NCBI GenBank assembly: GCA_024642625.1
Contig: JAHEAU010000008.1
Coordinates: forward strand, 1-37,004
Direction of reading: 5' to 3'
DNA from: Lewinellaceae bacterium
GTDB taxonomy: Bacteria > Bacteroidota > Bacteroidia > Chitinophagales > Saprospiraceae
DNA length: 37,004 nucleotides
Positions 16,847-25,691 of this stretch are shown in pieces. The stretch's first letter is position 1, and the number at the start of each line of letters is the position of its first letter. The notes under the pieces were generated by a model that ran no database searches, had not been told where the DNA came from, and was given only the letters and a program-made list of their open reading frames with translations. A program made the translations under genes and the position numbers.

Positions 16847-19060
16847 TTAAATCGAATATCGAATACCCAGATAAACCCGAGTGCCAATCACAGGCGCATA
16901 CACACGGGAAGCATCAAAATGTTCACTGTTTGGATTTTGCCATTCGACAATCGGATAAGGCTGGGTTTTATTTCCCAGATTTTCGCCCCCTAAATAGATG
17001 TCCAGGTTCCCTCTTGTCCAGGAGACCTGTGCATTGAACAGAGCGTATTCGGGTGAATTTTGAGGAGAGTTGATAATGACATCGGGTGGAAATCCATTAT
17101 GACTCGGAAGACGCATGGAACCAATACCCTGTCCGGTGATATTAAAACGCCACACTTTATTTGGAGTTATATAATCCACTGTGGTCAGGAGTCGATGTAA
17201 TGGCACCATCGGCAAGGCCTCCAAATTTCCCTGATAGGTGGTTTTTACATCATTATACTTCCAGGCAATTTTGACTTCGAGACCCCTGACAACTTCCATA
17301 TTTAACATAGCCAACAGACTGTTTGAATATGATTTTCCATCCAGATTATACAGTTGAATTACTGTGTGCTGTGACTCCATATCCATAACCACCTGATTGG
17401 TGAACCGGGTGTGAAATGCATCCAGGACCAGGCTCCAGACACGGGTTCCTACCACAATACTTTTGGTCAGATTAGCTCCAACTACCCAGGCATCTTCAGG
17501 TCGAAGTTGTTCATTGATCTGCAACTTCCAGTTGTTGAACAACATGGATTGCCAGTCGGGGGGGAAATTTGGATTTCGCCAACCTCGACCAGCTGAAATT
17601 CGAATCACAGTCTGGGCGTCCAGATTCAATCGTGCATTCAACCTGGGCGTCACAAACCAACCAAATCGCTGGTGATAATCTGCCCTTACTCCCAAAATGA
17701 TTCCTGCACGATTCTTCAGTGAAAAACTGGTCTTTTCTATTGATTGATCCGACCCATAACTGTATTGTGCAAACACGCCCGTTACTTGATCTTTCCGATC
17801 AAAGGAAGTGCCATACAGATTCTCCTGAATATCATCCGTCTGATGACTGATACCTGCAGAATACGTGTTGCTCGGTGATTTACCTTCCAGGTTGTACAAC
17901 AAATTGAGATAGGCCCCTCGCTGGTCACCAGTATGGTCTCTTAACCCATAACGCCCGCGATAAGAATGTGTGTATCCATTATAAATGAACCCCAAACTTT
18001 GGTACCGGTCTCCTTGAAAAACAATACCGTTTTTACCAAATACTTCAAGTCGGTCATTATCCTGTTTTATTCGCCATGGATTGGTTACAGACGAAAGCTG
18101 GCCACCTTCCTGGCGGTGTTGAATAGCGTGGACATTAAATTGTCCCCCCACCTGGCCAATCTGGTAGAACATTCGATACATCCCATTCAGCTGACTGCGT
18201 TTTGGTATATCCAGAAATTGATCATCATTTCCATCCCATTCCTGTTGTTGTCCGCTGGCATGGAGCAATAACCCGGTGCTCAGGCTAGGCTTCCACACTT
18301 TATTGAGATGCATGTTGGCTTCTATTCTGCCCAGAGAATTGCCAAACAGATTGATAAAAAACGGGCGATCGGTTTGGGGCTTGACCAACTCGGTGTTTAT
18401 CTGGCCCGTGATACTCTGTGCACCATTGGCTACGGAGCTTGCGCCCTTGGAAATCTGGATTGACTCCACCCAGGTACCCGGAATATAATCGAGTGCAAAT
18501 GGCTGGGCCAATCCATTTAATGTGGGTCTGTTTTCGACCATCAATTGGGTATAAATACCGCGCAGCCCTAATAGCTGTACTTCCGATCCTCCAGTGATAG
18601 CATTGGTCATGCCGACATCTACTGAAGCATTTGTCTCGAAGCTTTCGGCGAGATTGCAACAGGCCGCCTTTTTCAATTCATTTGAAGAGATCGTTTCAAC
18701 ATATCGCGTACCCAGCGTAGAGATATAATTTCCTTTTTCTTCTTCTGTTACCTCAATCGTTTGCAAGGTGGCTACACCACTCAGAGTGATATACAAATCC
18801 TGGTCCGCAGGTGTAATGTCCAATTGGAATGGTTCGTAACCGACGTATTGGATCATTAACGTACCGACCCCTGCTTGTCGAGGTATTACAAAGGCACCGT
18901 TCATGTCTGTCAGTACACCGGTTGTCGTTCCTTCCCAGGACACAGTGGCCCCGATCAGAAACTCATCCTCCTCATTGACCACATACCCCTGTAGGTCGGC
19001 TGTTTGAGCCAAGACAAGAGTGGTACTGAAAAGGGTTAGAATATTGATTATCCATTTCAT
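16847..19060 (-). CDS. TonB-dependent receptor with Cys-Cys plug motif, probable metal-linked
   Basis: A 737-residue outer-membrane receptor from the ATG at 19060, which begins a clean signal peptide (MKWIINILTLFSTTLVLAQ). A carboxypeptidase regulatory-like domain covers about 22-97 (LQGYVVNEEDEFLIGATVSW, TDMNGAFVIP). The plug holds AACCNLAESFETN with Cys134 and Cys135, followed by VDVGMTNAITGGSEVQLLGLRG. This paired-cysteine plug marks a receptor subtype that I recall from Bacteroidota copper or heavy-metal loci; that link is memory-based. The barrel ends GIRYSI. The small Cys-rich exported protein upstream (stop 64 nt before this ATG) fits a two-gene metal-handling unit. A longer frame to 19102 lacks a good signal at its start. 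Confidence 0.92.
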   Translation of the reverse strand: MKWIINILTLFSTTLVLAQTADLQGYVVNEEDEFLIGATVSWEGTTTGVLTDMNGAFVIPRQAGVGTLMIQYVGYEPFQLDITPADQDLYITLSGVATLQTIEVTEEEKGNYISTLGTRYVETISSNELKKAACCNLAESFETNASVDVGMTNAITGGSEVQLLGLRGIYTQLMVENRPTLNGLAQPFALDYIPGTWVESIQISKGASSVANGAQSITGQINTELVKPQTDRPFFINLFGNSLGRIEANMHLNKVWKPSLSTGLLLHASGQQQEWDGNDDQFLDIPKRSQLNGMYRMFYQIGQVGGQFNVHAIQHRQEGGQLSSVTNPWRIKQDNDRLEVFGKNGIVFQGDRYQSLGFIYNGYTHSYRGRYGLRDHTGDQRGAYLNLLYNLEGKSPSNTYSAGISHQTDDIQENLYGTSFDRKDQVTGVFAQYSYGSDQSIEKTSFSLKNRAGIILGVRADYHQRFGWFVTPRLNARLNLDAQTVIRISAGRGWRNPNFPPDWQSMLFNNWKLQINEQLRPEDAWVVGANLTKSIVVGTRVWSLVLDAFHTRFTNQVVMDMESQHTVIQLYNLDGKSYSNSLLAMLNMEVVRGLEVKIAWKYNDVKTTYQGNLEALPMVPLHRLLTTVDYITPNKVWRFNITGQGIGSMRLPSHNGFPPDVIINSPQNSPEYALFNAQVSWTRGNLDIYLGGENLGNKTQPYPIVEWQNPNSEHFDASRVYAPVIGTRVYLGIRYSI

Positions 19061-19124
19061 CGTCAAATCGTTCTTGTGAAAAAAATCGATTGCCATGCCC
19101 AAACATGGGCATCAGAATCAATCT

Positions 19125-19589
19125 CTAACAACGAATCTGACATCCCGCTCTGAATAACGGGACATTTGAGTGATGAATAGGTATTTGGTGAGGTCGAATT
19201 GATGCAATCCACAGCTTGTATAGTCCGACATGATCTTGTGCAAAAATACACGCCGAACCAACAGTTTTAGTGAATTCAATATGATCAACTTGAACGGATG
19301 AAAGAAATTGATCGGCAATACGTACGAGGGTCGTTTCAGAATCCTGACATGTACCATCAGCCCCTTTATCTTTAAGGTTACAGTGAGTCGATTTACTAGA
19401 GCAACATGATTTTTCAGTAGTTGCTTCTAGCTGAAGACAACATTGTTGCCGGTTTTCAACAATAACAGAAACGACCTGCTGACCCTTACAATGACAGATT
19501 ACTTTATGGATAGGTACACCAGCTGTACTTATAAAAAGCAGAGCGGAGAGGACAATGCCCAAAACACGCCGGGTCCGAATGGAAAACAT
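19125..19589 (-). CDS. Small Cys-rich exported protein, HYC_CC_PP-like
   Basis: A 154-residue protein with an N-terminal signal peptide or anchor (residues 9-24, VLGIVLSALLFISTAG). The mature part has eleven cysteines: Cys32-His-Cys34 followed by KG, Cys50-Cys51, Cys62-Cys63, then single Cys at 70, 81, 114, 150 and 154. The order (HxC-type motif just after the signal, two Cys pairs, and a proline-containing IRPHQIP segment near the end) resembles the Bacteroidota HYC_CC_PP family, often found beside TonB receptors with a Cys-Cys plug, as here. It probably binds a soft metal such as copper in the periplasm, which is inferred. Departures from the family pattern are ICHCKG instead of HYC and RPHQIP instead of PP, so it may be a divergent member. 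Confidence 0.7.
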   Translation of the reverse strand: MFSIRTRRVLGIVLSALLFISTAGVPIHKVICHCKGQQVVSVIVENRQQCCLQLEATTEKSCCSSKSTHCNLKDKGADGTCQDSETTLVRIADQFLSSVQVDHIEFTKTVGSACIFAQDHVGLYKLWIASIRPHQIPIHHSNVPLFRAGCQIRC

Positions 19590-19593
19590 AGTG

Positions 19594-19628
19594 CAAATGT
19601 ACTGGGAAAAAGTCTGATTATCAACAAA
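19594..19628 (-). promoter_or_regulatory. Putative promoter for the Cys-rich protein/TonB receptor unit
   Basis: On the minus strand TTTG (19628-19625), 23 nt, then TACATTTG (19601-19594), an exact -7 match. Only 4 nt separate the box from the ATG at 19589, so the transcript would be nearly leaderless. The spacing between boxes is a little long. Confidence 0.4.
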
Positions 19629-19662
19629 CTAGAGTCTTTTGAGCGTTAAGACCCCGTTAATC

Positions 19663-20241
19663 TCAAAGCTTGTATAGTGTAGCTTGCTGAAAGACATTTA
19701 AGCCGTACCAATTAACAATTGGAGTTTGCTCCAGTGGCGCTTCCCCTTCCTGAGGTCCACCTGTTTCGGTCGTATCCATTGATCCTGCCAATATTTCAAA
19801 ATGAAGGACTTCTCCCCGAAGTTCATATCGTGCCAACAAAAGCTGTCCACCGACAGAGAATCGGGATACAAATACAGGGCCGAGAACACGGGCTCCCAAG
19901 ACAATCCCATTGTGTTCATCGATCAGCCATTCTCCTTTATCAGGTTGGGCTGTCAACAAATCATATGCCCGACGATCTTCCTTTTCACCGGGATTGTAGA
20001 TCAAGGTCCAGGACCAGGAGATGCTATCCAAAGGATGAATCTCCAATTGCATCGGGACATTACGCGCTGCTACACCCGGAAAGTGTATTTGGAGCGTGCC
20101 CGCCCAGTCTCCCTCCCAGGTCAGCGGAAAATCGCTGGTATCCTTATGAACAGTTGACCAATCTTGCGACCAGGCTGTACCTGACATACAGCATGAAAGG
20201 GACAGGATAAGTAAGACATTTAACCATTTGGCTTGACTCAT
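19663..20241 (-). CDS. Exported protein of unknown function
   Basis: A 192-residue protein from the ATG at 20241 (a longer frame starts at 20253). The N-terminus MSQAKWLNVLLILSLSCCMSG is a signal peptide; the likely cleavage is at AWS before Q. The cysteines do not form a clean lipobox. The mature protein reads as a small beta barrel: WEGDWAGTLQIHFPG opening, then alternating strands such as MQLEIHPLDSISWSWTLIY, LIDEHNGIVLGARVLG and GGQLLLARYELRGEVLHFEI. The pattern of W-x-G-x-W-x-G opening plus regular strands suggests a lipocalin- or calycin-like fold, but I cannot name a family. It is divergent from the M1 peptidase gene; the two starts are 33 nt apart. It lies 73 nt before the Cys-rich protein and might be cotranscribed with it. 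Confidence 0.75.
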   Translation of the reverse strand: MSQAKWLNVLLILSLSCCMSGTAWSQDWSTVHKDTSDFPLTWEGDWAGTLQIHFPGVAARNVPMQLEIHPLDSISWSWTLIYNPGEKEDRRAYDLLTAQPDKGEWLIDEHNGIVLGARVLGPVFVSRFSVGGQLLLARYELRGEVLHFEILAGSMDTTETGGPQEGEAPLEQTPIVNWYGLNVFQQATLYKL

Positions 20242-20256
20242 GAATCCGTACATTTA
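20227..20256 (+). promoter_or_regulatory. Putative promoter for the M1 peptidase
   Basis: TTTG (20227-20230), 18 nt, TACATTTA (20249-20256), then 18 nt to the ATG at 20275. It deviates from TAnnTTTG only at the last base. It overlaps the start codon of the divergent gene at 20241. Confidence 0.45.
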
Positions 20257-20274
20257 TTCCAGTTCAATTGACCT

Positions 20275-23200
20275 ATGAAAGTACTCTTTTCGTCTTGCAT
20301 CCCATTTCTGATACTGACTTTGGTTCTCTTCAATCAGCTGAGTGCGCAAGTTCCAGAGACTATTCCTGCTCAGATTTTCCATTTGGATGCCCTCCTCGAT
20401 CCAGGCAGTGGTTCACTTGATGTGGAATATGACCTTGAGTATCTGAATAATTCAACTGATACACTTTATCAACTCGTATTTCATATTTGGGCAAATGCCT
20501 TTTCCAAACCCGGTTCAGCTTATGGCCAGCAAAAACTGTTATTCAAGGAGACCGAATTCTATTTCATGGATCCGGATGATCGAATCAGTTATCGATTCCT
20601 TCAATTTTCGTCAGGAGCTGATTTTATAACGTATGAACAGGTTGGAACAGATCCGGATATTATCAGGGTCAACTTGAAAGATCCTCTTTTACCCGGTGCA
20701 AAGTCGAAGGTTCATGCCGATTATCGGTTGGCAATACCGGGTTTTCATTCACGCTTGGGTACAGATGGAAAGATCTGGCAACTTGCACATTGGTTTCCAA
20801 AACCCGCACGATATGTTGATCATCAATGGAAGATGATCCCTTATCTCGAACTGGGTGAATTCATTCAGGATTTTGCAAACTATCAGATCAGCCTGACTTT
20901 ACCTGACAGCTTTGTCGTTGTTTCGACTGGCGCACCTGTGGATGAGGCCACAAAATCACATCGGGAAACGGCGCTAAGCCGGACAAAAAGCGGTCTTCGG
21001 GGATTGCCTGCTGATGGAGGTCGGAGAACATGGACGTTCAATGCTGATTGGGTGCCGGATGTTGCACTTGCCTGTTCACCCTATTATTTCCTGGAAGAAG
21101 AGATGTTCCCCCTCCAGGATGGACGAATTGTAACAGGGCAAACAGCATATACGATCAACCGAAAAGGAGGGTGGAAAGAAGATGCTTTGAGCTACGTCCG
21201 TCAGTCCACCCAATTTTACGATCAACACGTAGGTCCTTATCCATGGCCTTATGTTTCCGCAGTGCAGGGAGTGAAGCAATTTTCCGGCGGCATGGAATAC
21301 CCGATGATCACTTACATCCAGCCTGGATTGCCTCCCTCCGCCTTGGATGAAGTCATCGCCCATGAGATTGGACACAACTGGTTCTTTGGTGTCCTATCTA
21401 CCAATGAGCGCGATTATCCCTGGATGGATGAAGGGTTGAATTCTTATTACGATCATCGGTACTCGGTATCACGTCGAACAAATCAATCTCTTGATTTGCC
21501 ACTGGACGCTGAGGATTGGCTGGTCTATGGAGAAGCTGGAAAACGTCTGTTGCCTATCCCATCAGAAGGCATTCAGCATATGTATTCGGAAATCGACTAT
21601 CAGGTTGGAGCATATACCATTCCTTCCCAGGCGCTCCGCGTTCTGGAGATGCTCTATGGTCAGGAGGCTGTCGATCAGGCATTTCAGGCCTATTACCAAA
21701 AGTGGGCTTTCGGTCATCCGTTACCAGGCGATCTACAACGTGTATTTGAAGATGAATTGAAAGCCAAACTCGATTGGCTGTTTGTCGAAGCGCTTTCCAA
21801 ACCGTTTGTAAGGGATCTGTCATTTGGAGCCGTCCAGCAAGCAGACCAAGTCTATCGGATCACCATCAAGCAGTCGGGTCTCAAAGGCGCTCCCTGGGCG
21901 TTGCAACAGCGGCAAGACTTAAGGAATCAGACGAATTGGTATCCTGGTTTTTACGGTAATGACACGACTGTTCTTGTACAAGTAGATCCGGCCATAACTT
22001 CCTTGTCTGTTCACGGAGGTGTCCCCGATCTACATCCAGCAAATGATCAATTTCGGATCCATGGGTGGCCCCATCGAAAATCTGGTTGGGAGATTGGAAT
22101 TGGTGCAGGTATAAAGAATGCAACAGCTTATAAAACATATCTCCTACCTATTCTGGGCCTGAATGTATATGATGGCTTTCAACTCGGTCTGGCACTCCAC
22201 AATCAAAAGGTCTATTACCAACCATCCGGCTTTTTTCTAGGTGGACTTTATGGATTTAAATCGGAACACTTGGGATATTCCGCCGCTGCATATCAGGATA
22301 TTTATCTGGATGGTGGCCCAGATTTGATTCGTCTTGGCATAAAAGCAAGATCTAACAGCTTTTTTACATTCAATGAATTATCTCTCGACTATCACCGATT
22401 CAATCCCTACATCGAATGGCAAAGCAGGGCAGAGATCAGACCCGGCGAAACACATTGGCGAGTCGGTTTATACGGATGGTTGATCGGTCGACAGTCCCTT
22501 GATTTTAATCAAAACGGATACTCAATCTCAAATCAACGGGATTGGGATCGCATCTATTCGATGAGGTCCTCGATCACCCGAGCTGATGCACTTCTCCCCT
22601 GGTCAATCCGTGTTGATGCTGAATATCAACCCTATACATCTCCACAGGTAAAGGAGGCCTATTTAAAGACCGGTATCGAACTGAAATTGGCAAGTCAATT
22701 CATGCATAAACGCTTTGTACAATTCAGAGTATTTGTTGGTGGATTCCCATACAATACCCGCAGAAATGCAGGGAATGTTTCCAATCCGTACACCCGAGGC
22801 AGTTATGCGCTAAGTTTTCAAGGAGAGAATGATTATCGATTTGAAGAACCTTTTTTTGGACGTTCAGAACAAACTGGTTTTTCAAGTCAACAGATTTTCA
22901 TTCGGGAAGGCGGATTTAAAACAGCCTTGGGGCCAGCATTCGGACAAGGACAAAGCAATCATCTGATCTCGGCGATCAATGTTCGTAGTGACTTGCCATT
23001 AACGATCAACATGCCCATTCAGATCTATTCCGATCTGGGCTATTGGTCTGATCGGACATACCTCGGCACAAGTAAATCTTTTGCTGATCAGGTTTGGTGG
23101 GATATGGGTTTACAAATCAGTTTATTGGACGATCGGCTGCAAGTCTTCTTCCCTGTTTTCCAAAATAAAAATCTGAATTCATTATTGGAGCAACGAAGTC

Positions 23201-23280
23201 CTTCCTACTGGAGCAGAATAACCTGGTCAATCAATCTCAACCTGATTCAATTACCGTGGGATATCCCCTCCTTGTTCTAG
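20275..23280 (+). CDS. M1 family metallopeptidase with C-terminal outer-membrane-barrel-like region
   Basis: A 1001-residue exported protein. Residues 1-25 are a signal peptide (FLILTLVLFNQLSAQ). An M1 aminopeptidase-like N-terminal beta domain is followed by the catalytic gluzincin core: GGMEYP at 338-343 (normally GAMEN), the zinc site HEIGH at 363-367 and the third ligand Glu386 in WMDEGLNSYYD, with the canonical 18-residue gap. A helical segment covers about 400-590. From about 600 to the end, the sequence changes to amphipathic beta strands rich in Gly, Tyr, Phe and Trp (GWEIGIGAGIKNATAY, FQLGLALHNQ, GLYGFKSEHLGYSAAAY) and ends in Phe (WDIPSLF), as integral outer-membrane barrels do. I infer a periplasmic or surface peptidase anchored by its own barrel. 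Substrates are unknown. Confidence 0.9.
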   Translation: MKVLFSSCIPFLILTLVLFNQLSAQVPETIPAQIFHLDALLDPGSGSLDVEYDLEYLNNSTDTLYQLVFHIWANAFSKPGSAYGQQKLLFKETEFYFMDPDDRISYRFLQFSSGADFITYEQVGTDPDIIRVNLKDPLLPGAKSKVHADYRLAIPGFHSRLGTDGKIWQLAHWFPKPARYVDHQWKMIPYLELGEFIQDFANYQISLTLPDSFVVVSTGAPVDEATKSHRETALSRTKSGLRGLPADGGRRTWTFNADWVPDVALACSPYYFLEEEMFPLQDGRIVTGQTAYTINRKGGWKEDALSYVRQSTQFYDQHVGPYPWPYVSAVQGVKQFSGGMEYPMITYIQPGLPPSALDEVIAHEIGHNWFFGVLSTNERDYPWMDEGLNSYYDHRYSVSRRTNQSLDLPLDAEDWLVYGEAGKRLLPIPSEGIQHMYSEIDYQVGAYTIPSQALRVLEMLYGQEAVDQAFQAYYQKWAFGHPLPGDLQRVFEDELKAKLDWLFVEALSKPFVRDLSFGAVQQADQVYRITIKQSGLKGAPWALQQRQDLRNQTNWYPGFYGNDTTVLVQVDPAITSLSVHGGVPDLHPANDQFRIHGWPHRKSGWEIGIGAGIKNATAYKTYLLPILGLNVYDGFQLGLALHNQKVYYQPSGFFLGGLYGFKSEHLGYSAAAYQDIYLDGGPDLIRLGIKARSNSFFTFNELSLDYHRFNPYIEWQSRAEIRPGETHWRVGLYGWLIGRQSLDFNQNGYSISNQRDWDRIYSMRSSITRADALLPWSIRVDAEYQPYTSPQVKEAYLKTGIELKLASQFMHKRFVQFRVFVGGFPYNTRRNAGNVSNPYTRGSYALSFQGENDYRFEEPFFGRSEQTGFSSQQIFIREGGFKTALGPAFGQGQSNHLISAINVRSDLPLTINMPIQIYSDLGYWSDRTYLGTSKSFADQVWWDMGLQISLLDDRLQVFFPVFQNKNLNSLLEQRSPSYWSRITWSINLNLIQLPWDIPSLF

Positions 23281-23306
23281 ATTCAGTTAGAAAAGGATAT
23301 TGTAGG

Positions 23307-23314
23307 TAGCTTTG
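23307..23314 (+). promoter_or_regulatory. Putative -7 promoter box for mscS-rlmI-acyP
   Basis: TAGCTTTG matches TAnnTTTG exactly and ends 9 nt before the ATG at 23324. The alternative TTG start at 23312 would lie inside the box. No clear TTTG is seen at -33. Confidence 0.5.
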
Positions 23315-23323
23315 TCTCCTGTT

Positions 23324-24163
23324 ATGGACAACTTCCTATCAATAGAATTACTGCGAATCGGGAATTATAGCTTGACGGTCATTGAACTGGCCCAGGTGTT
23401 GATTATCATTTCGATCGCCTGGTTGTTCACATTACTGATCACAAAAATATTGCGTCGCTATTTCCGGCGTAAAAACCTGGATATAGGTCGTTTTTATTCA
23501 GTCAGCCGATTGATCAGCTATGTGATCTATGTGATCGCTATCCTCTTCTCATTTCAGGCATTGGGAATCCATCTGAGTGTAATCTGGGCAGGTGCCGCCG
23601 CATTATTGGTAGGACTTGGTTTCGGCTTGCAGCATATTTTTAATGATCTCGTCTCTGGAATCGTACTTCTGGTTGAAGGCACAGTTGCAGTGAATGATGT
23701 CGTCATTGTTGAGGGTATTGTTGGCATCGTTCGGGCCATCGGGCTACGCACCTCGAAAGTCGAAACACGCGACAAGGTGATCATCATTATTCCCAATTCC
23801 AAATTAGTTTCAGAAAACGTGACGAACTGGAGTCACAATGATGCATCAACAAGATTCCAGGTAAAAGTCGGCGTGGCCTATGCTTCAAATATTGAACTTG
23901 TTGAACGACTGATGTTGGAGGCTTGTAACAATCATCCTAAAGTACAGCATGCGCCACCGGCAAAGGTTGCCTTTGAAGAATTTGGCGATTCATCCCTGGT
24001 TTTTTCCGTATTTTTTTTCTCCGAAGAATTCCTGGCAATTGAATTTGTCAAGAGTGATCTTCGTTTTGCAATCACCCGATTATTCAGAGATAACGGAATT
24101 GAAATTCCATTCCCGCAACGTGATTTGTGGATACGGAATACCCTTACTCTGAACAAGGAATAA
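23324..24163 (+). CDS. Small-conductance mechanosensitive channel, MscS family
   Basis: A 279-residue inner-membrane channel that releases solutes under membrane tension. Three hydrophobic segments are visible: about 18-38 (VIELAQVLIIISIAWLFTLL), 60-80 (LISYVIYVIAILFSFQALG) and the pore helix TM3 with AAALLVGLGFGLQHIFNDLVSG. The cytoplasmic beta domain follows, with GTVAVNDVVIVEGIVGIV and the signature IGLRTSKVETRDKVIIIIPNS. The C-terminal domain ends IPFPQRDL, the usual MscS ending. The size is like E. coli MscS (286). The ATG at 23324 is chosen over a TTG at 23312. It is followed 10 nt later by rlmI, so it probably heads a three-gene operon. Confidence 0.95.
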   Translation: MDNFLSIELLRIGNYSLTVIELAQVLIIISIAWLFTLLITKILRRYFRRKNLDIGRFYSVSRLISYVIYVIAILFSFQALGIHLSVIWAGAAALLVGLGFGLQHIFNDLVSGIVLLVEGTVAVNDVVIVEGIVGIVRAIGLRTSKVETRDKVIIIIPNSKLVSENVTNWSHNDASTRFQVKVGVAYASNIELVERLMLEACNNHPKVQHAPPAKVAFEEFGDSSLVFSVFFFSEEFLAIEFVKSDLRFAITRLFRDNGIEIPFPQRDLWIRNTLTLNKE

Positions 24164-24173
24164 GAACCCATCT

Positions 24174-25355
24174 ATGCATCCTGTTATTCTTTTGAAAAAA
24201 GGCCGCGAGGCTCCCCTCTATCGACGCCATCCCTGGATTTTTTCAGGTGCTGTATCCAGAATGGAAGGTCAACCTCAGGATGGCGATCGGGTCATTGTCG
24301 CCAACCATCTTGGTGAGCAATTAGCCTGGGGTCATTTTCATGATGGTTCGATCCAGGTCAAAATTATCGCCTTTGGCAAGGTGCCTCCGTCCGATGAACC
24401 ATTTATTAAAGCACTTCATGCAGCGTGGGCATTGCGTCAACATTTGGGATTCGGTCCAGGAAATCAAACGACAGGTTTCCGACTCGTCCATGGAGAAGGC
24501 GATCATTTGCCTGGGTTAATTATTGATATATATGAGCAGACTGCCGTTCTGCAGGCACATTCCATTGGGATGCATCATGAACGCAATTTAATCGTTTCTG
24601 CTTTGCTCGACTTGCCCGGTTTGAAAATCAAACATGTGTTTGACAAGTCGCGCTCTACATTGCCGCCTCAATTTGCTATTTCCTTCAAGGATGAATATTT
24701 GCATGGTGGAGATGCCCCAACCCGGTTTTCTGAATATGGGCTTCCGTTCCATGCACAATGGGATGGCGGTCAAAAAACCGGTTTTTTTCTGGATCAACGC
24801 GAAAACCGACAATTACTCCAACGGTATGCAACAAACAAGAGCGTACTAAATGCCTTTTCATACAGCGGTGGATTTAGCATTTATGCACTCCAAGGTGGTG
24901 CAACACAAGTTGCATCAGTAGATGTCTCTGCCAAGGCGTTGGCCCTCCTTGAAGAAAACCTGAAGATATCCGGAGTGGATCGACTAAAGCATACTTCAGT
25001 GGAAGCTGATGTTATGAACTATTTACGTGATAATGACCAACTCTGGGATATCGTGATTCTGGATCCGCCGGCTTTTGCCAAGAGTATGAACAAACGACAT
25101 CAGGCAGTGCAAGGATATAAACGATTAAATGCTCTTGGCATGCATCGTGTACGACCAGGTGGATTGCTCTTTACATTCAGCTGCAGTCAGGTCGTCGACA
25201 ATCAACTATTCAGGGATACAATTACTGCCGCTGCTCTGGATGCCGGGCGGGAAGCTAAAATCCTTCACTTTCTATCTCAAGGACCTGATCATCCAGTTAA
25301 TCTCGTTTTGCCCGAGACCAGTTATCTAAAGGGATTGGTTCTTGAAATTCGATAA
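24174..25355 (+). CDS. rlmI: Class I rRNA large-subunit methyltransferase, RlmI-like
   Basis: A 393-residue cytosolic enzyme, nearly the length of E. coli RlmI (396), which makes m5C1962 in 23S rRNA with S-adenosylmethionine. The N-terminal PUA domain covers about 1-75 (ILLKKGREAPLYRRHPWIFSG, GDRVIVANHLGEQLAWG). An EEHEE-like middle domain is followed by the methyltransferase core: GGQKTGFFLDQRENR, the SAM motif NAFSYSGGFSIYAL, the acidic strand end VASVDVS, the target-base motif ILDPPAFAKS and the catalytic Cys in FTFSCSQ. The exact target base in this organism is inferred from the family. It follows mscS by 10 nt and precedes the acylphosphatase gene by 6 nt. Confidence 0.93.
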   Translation: MHPVILLKKGREAPLYRRHPWIFSGAVSRMEGQPQDGDRVIVANHLGEQLAWGHFHDGSIQVKIIAFGKVPPSDEPFIKALHAAWALRQHLGFGPGNQTTGFRLVHGEGDHLPGLIIDIYEQTAVLQAHSIGMHHERNLIVSALLDLPGLKIKHVFDKSRSTLPPQFAISFKDEYLHGGDAPTRFSEYGLPFHAQWDGGQKTGFFLDQRENRQLLQRYATNKSVLNAFSYSGGFSIYALQGGATQVASVDVSAKALALLEENLKISGVDRLKHTSVEADVMNYLRDNDQLWDIVILDPPAFAKSMNKRHQAVQGYKRLNALGMHRVRPGGLLFTFSCSQVVDNQLFRDTITAAALDAGREAKILHFLSQGPDHPVNLVLPETSYLKGLVLEIR

Positions 25356-25361
25356 TAGGTC

Positions 25362-25631
25362 ATGATTCAAGTACACTTACATGTCACCGGAAAAGTACAG
25401 GGCGTTTGGTTCCGCGCGTATACCCGTGACTGTGCAATTGCTATGAAATTGGAGGGATGGGTCAGAAATGACCGTGATGGTTCGGTCCATATTGTCGCTG
25501 TGGGAACGAAAGAAAAGATTGACCAATTCATCCTCCAGGTCAAAACCGGATCACCACAATCCCAAGTCGATCATGTCCACATTTCTGAAGAGACCCTATC
25601 TGATCACAACGGCTTTGAGATTCGGAAGTAA
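25362..25631 (+). CDS. acyP: Acylphosphatase
   Basis: An 89-residue cytosolic enzyme that hydrolyses carboxyl-phosphate bonds such as that in 1,3-bisphosphoglycerate or acetyl phosphate. Both family signatures are present: GKVQGVWFRAYT, with the phosphate-binding Arg18, and GWVRNDRDGSV, with the catalytic Asn36. The 18-residue gap between them equals that of the vertebrate enzyme. Length is standard. It starts 6 nt after the rlmI stop, so it is the third gene of the operon. The following gene has its own promoter box. Confidence 0.97.
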   Translation: MIQVHLHVTGKVQGVWFRAYTRDCAIAMKLEGWVRNDRDGSVHIVAVGTKEKIDQFILQVKTGSPQSQVDHVHISEETLSDHNGFEIRK

Positions 25632-25663
25632 TGCGTAAAACAATGGGTCTGCGAGCGAATGCG

Positions 25664-25671
25664 TAGTTTTG
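25664..25671 (+). promoter_or_regulatory. Putative -7 promoter box of the OmpH-like gene
   Basis: TAGTTTTG, an exact TAnnTTTG match, lies 20 nt before the ATG at 25692 and inside the longer frame beginning at 25659. It supports the inner start. Confidence 0.55.
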
Positions 25672-25691
25672 CAACTCAAAATCTAACTGTT

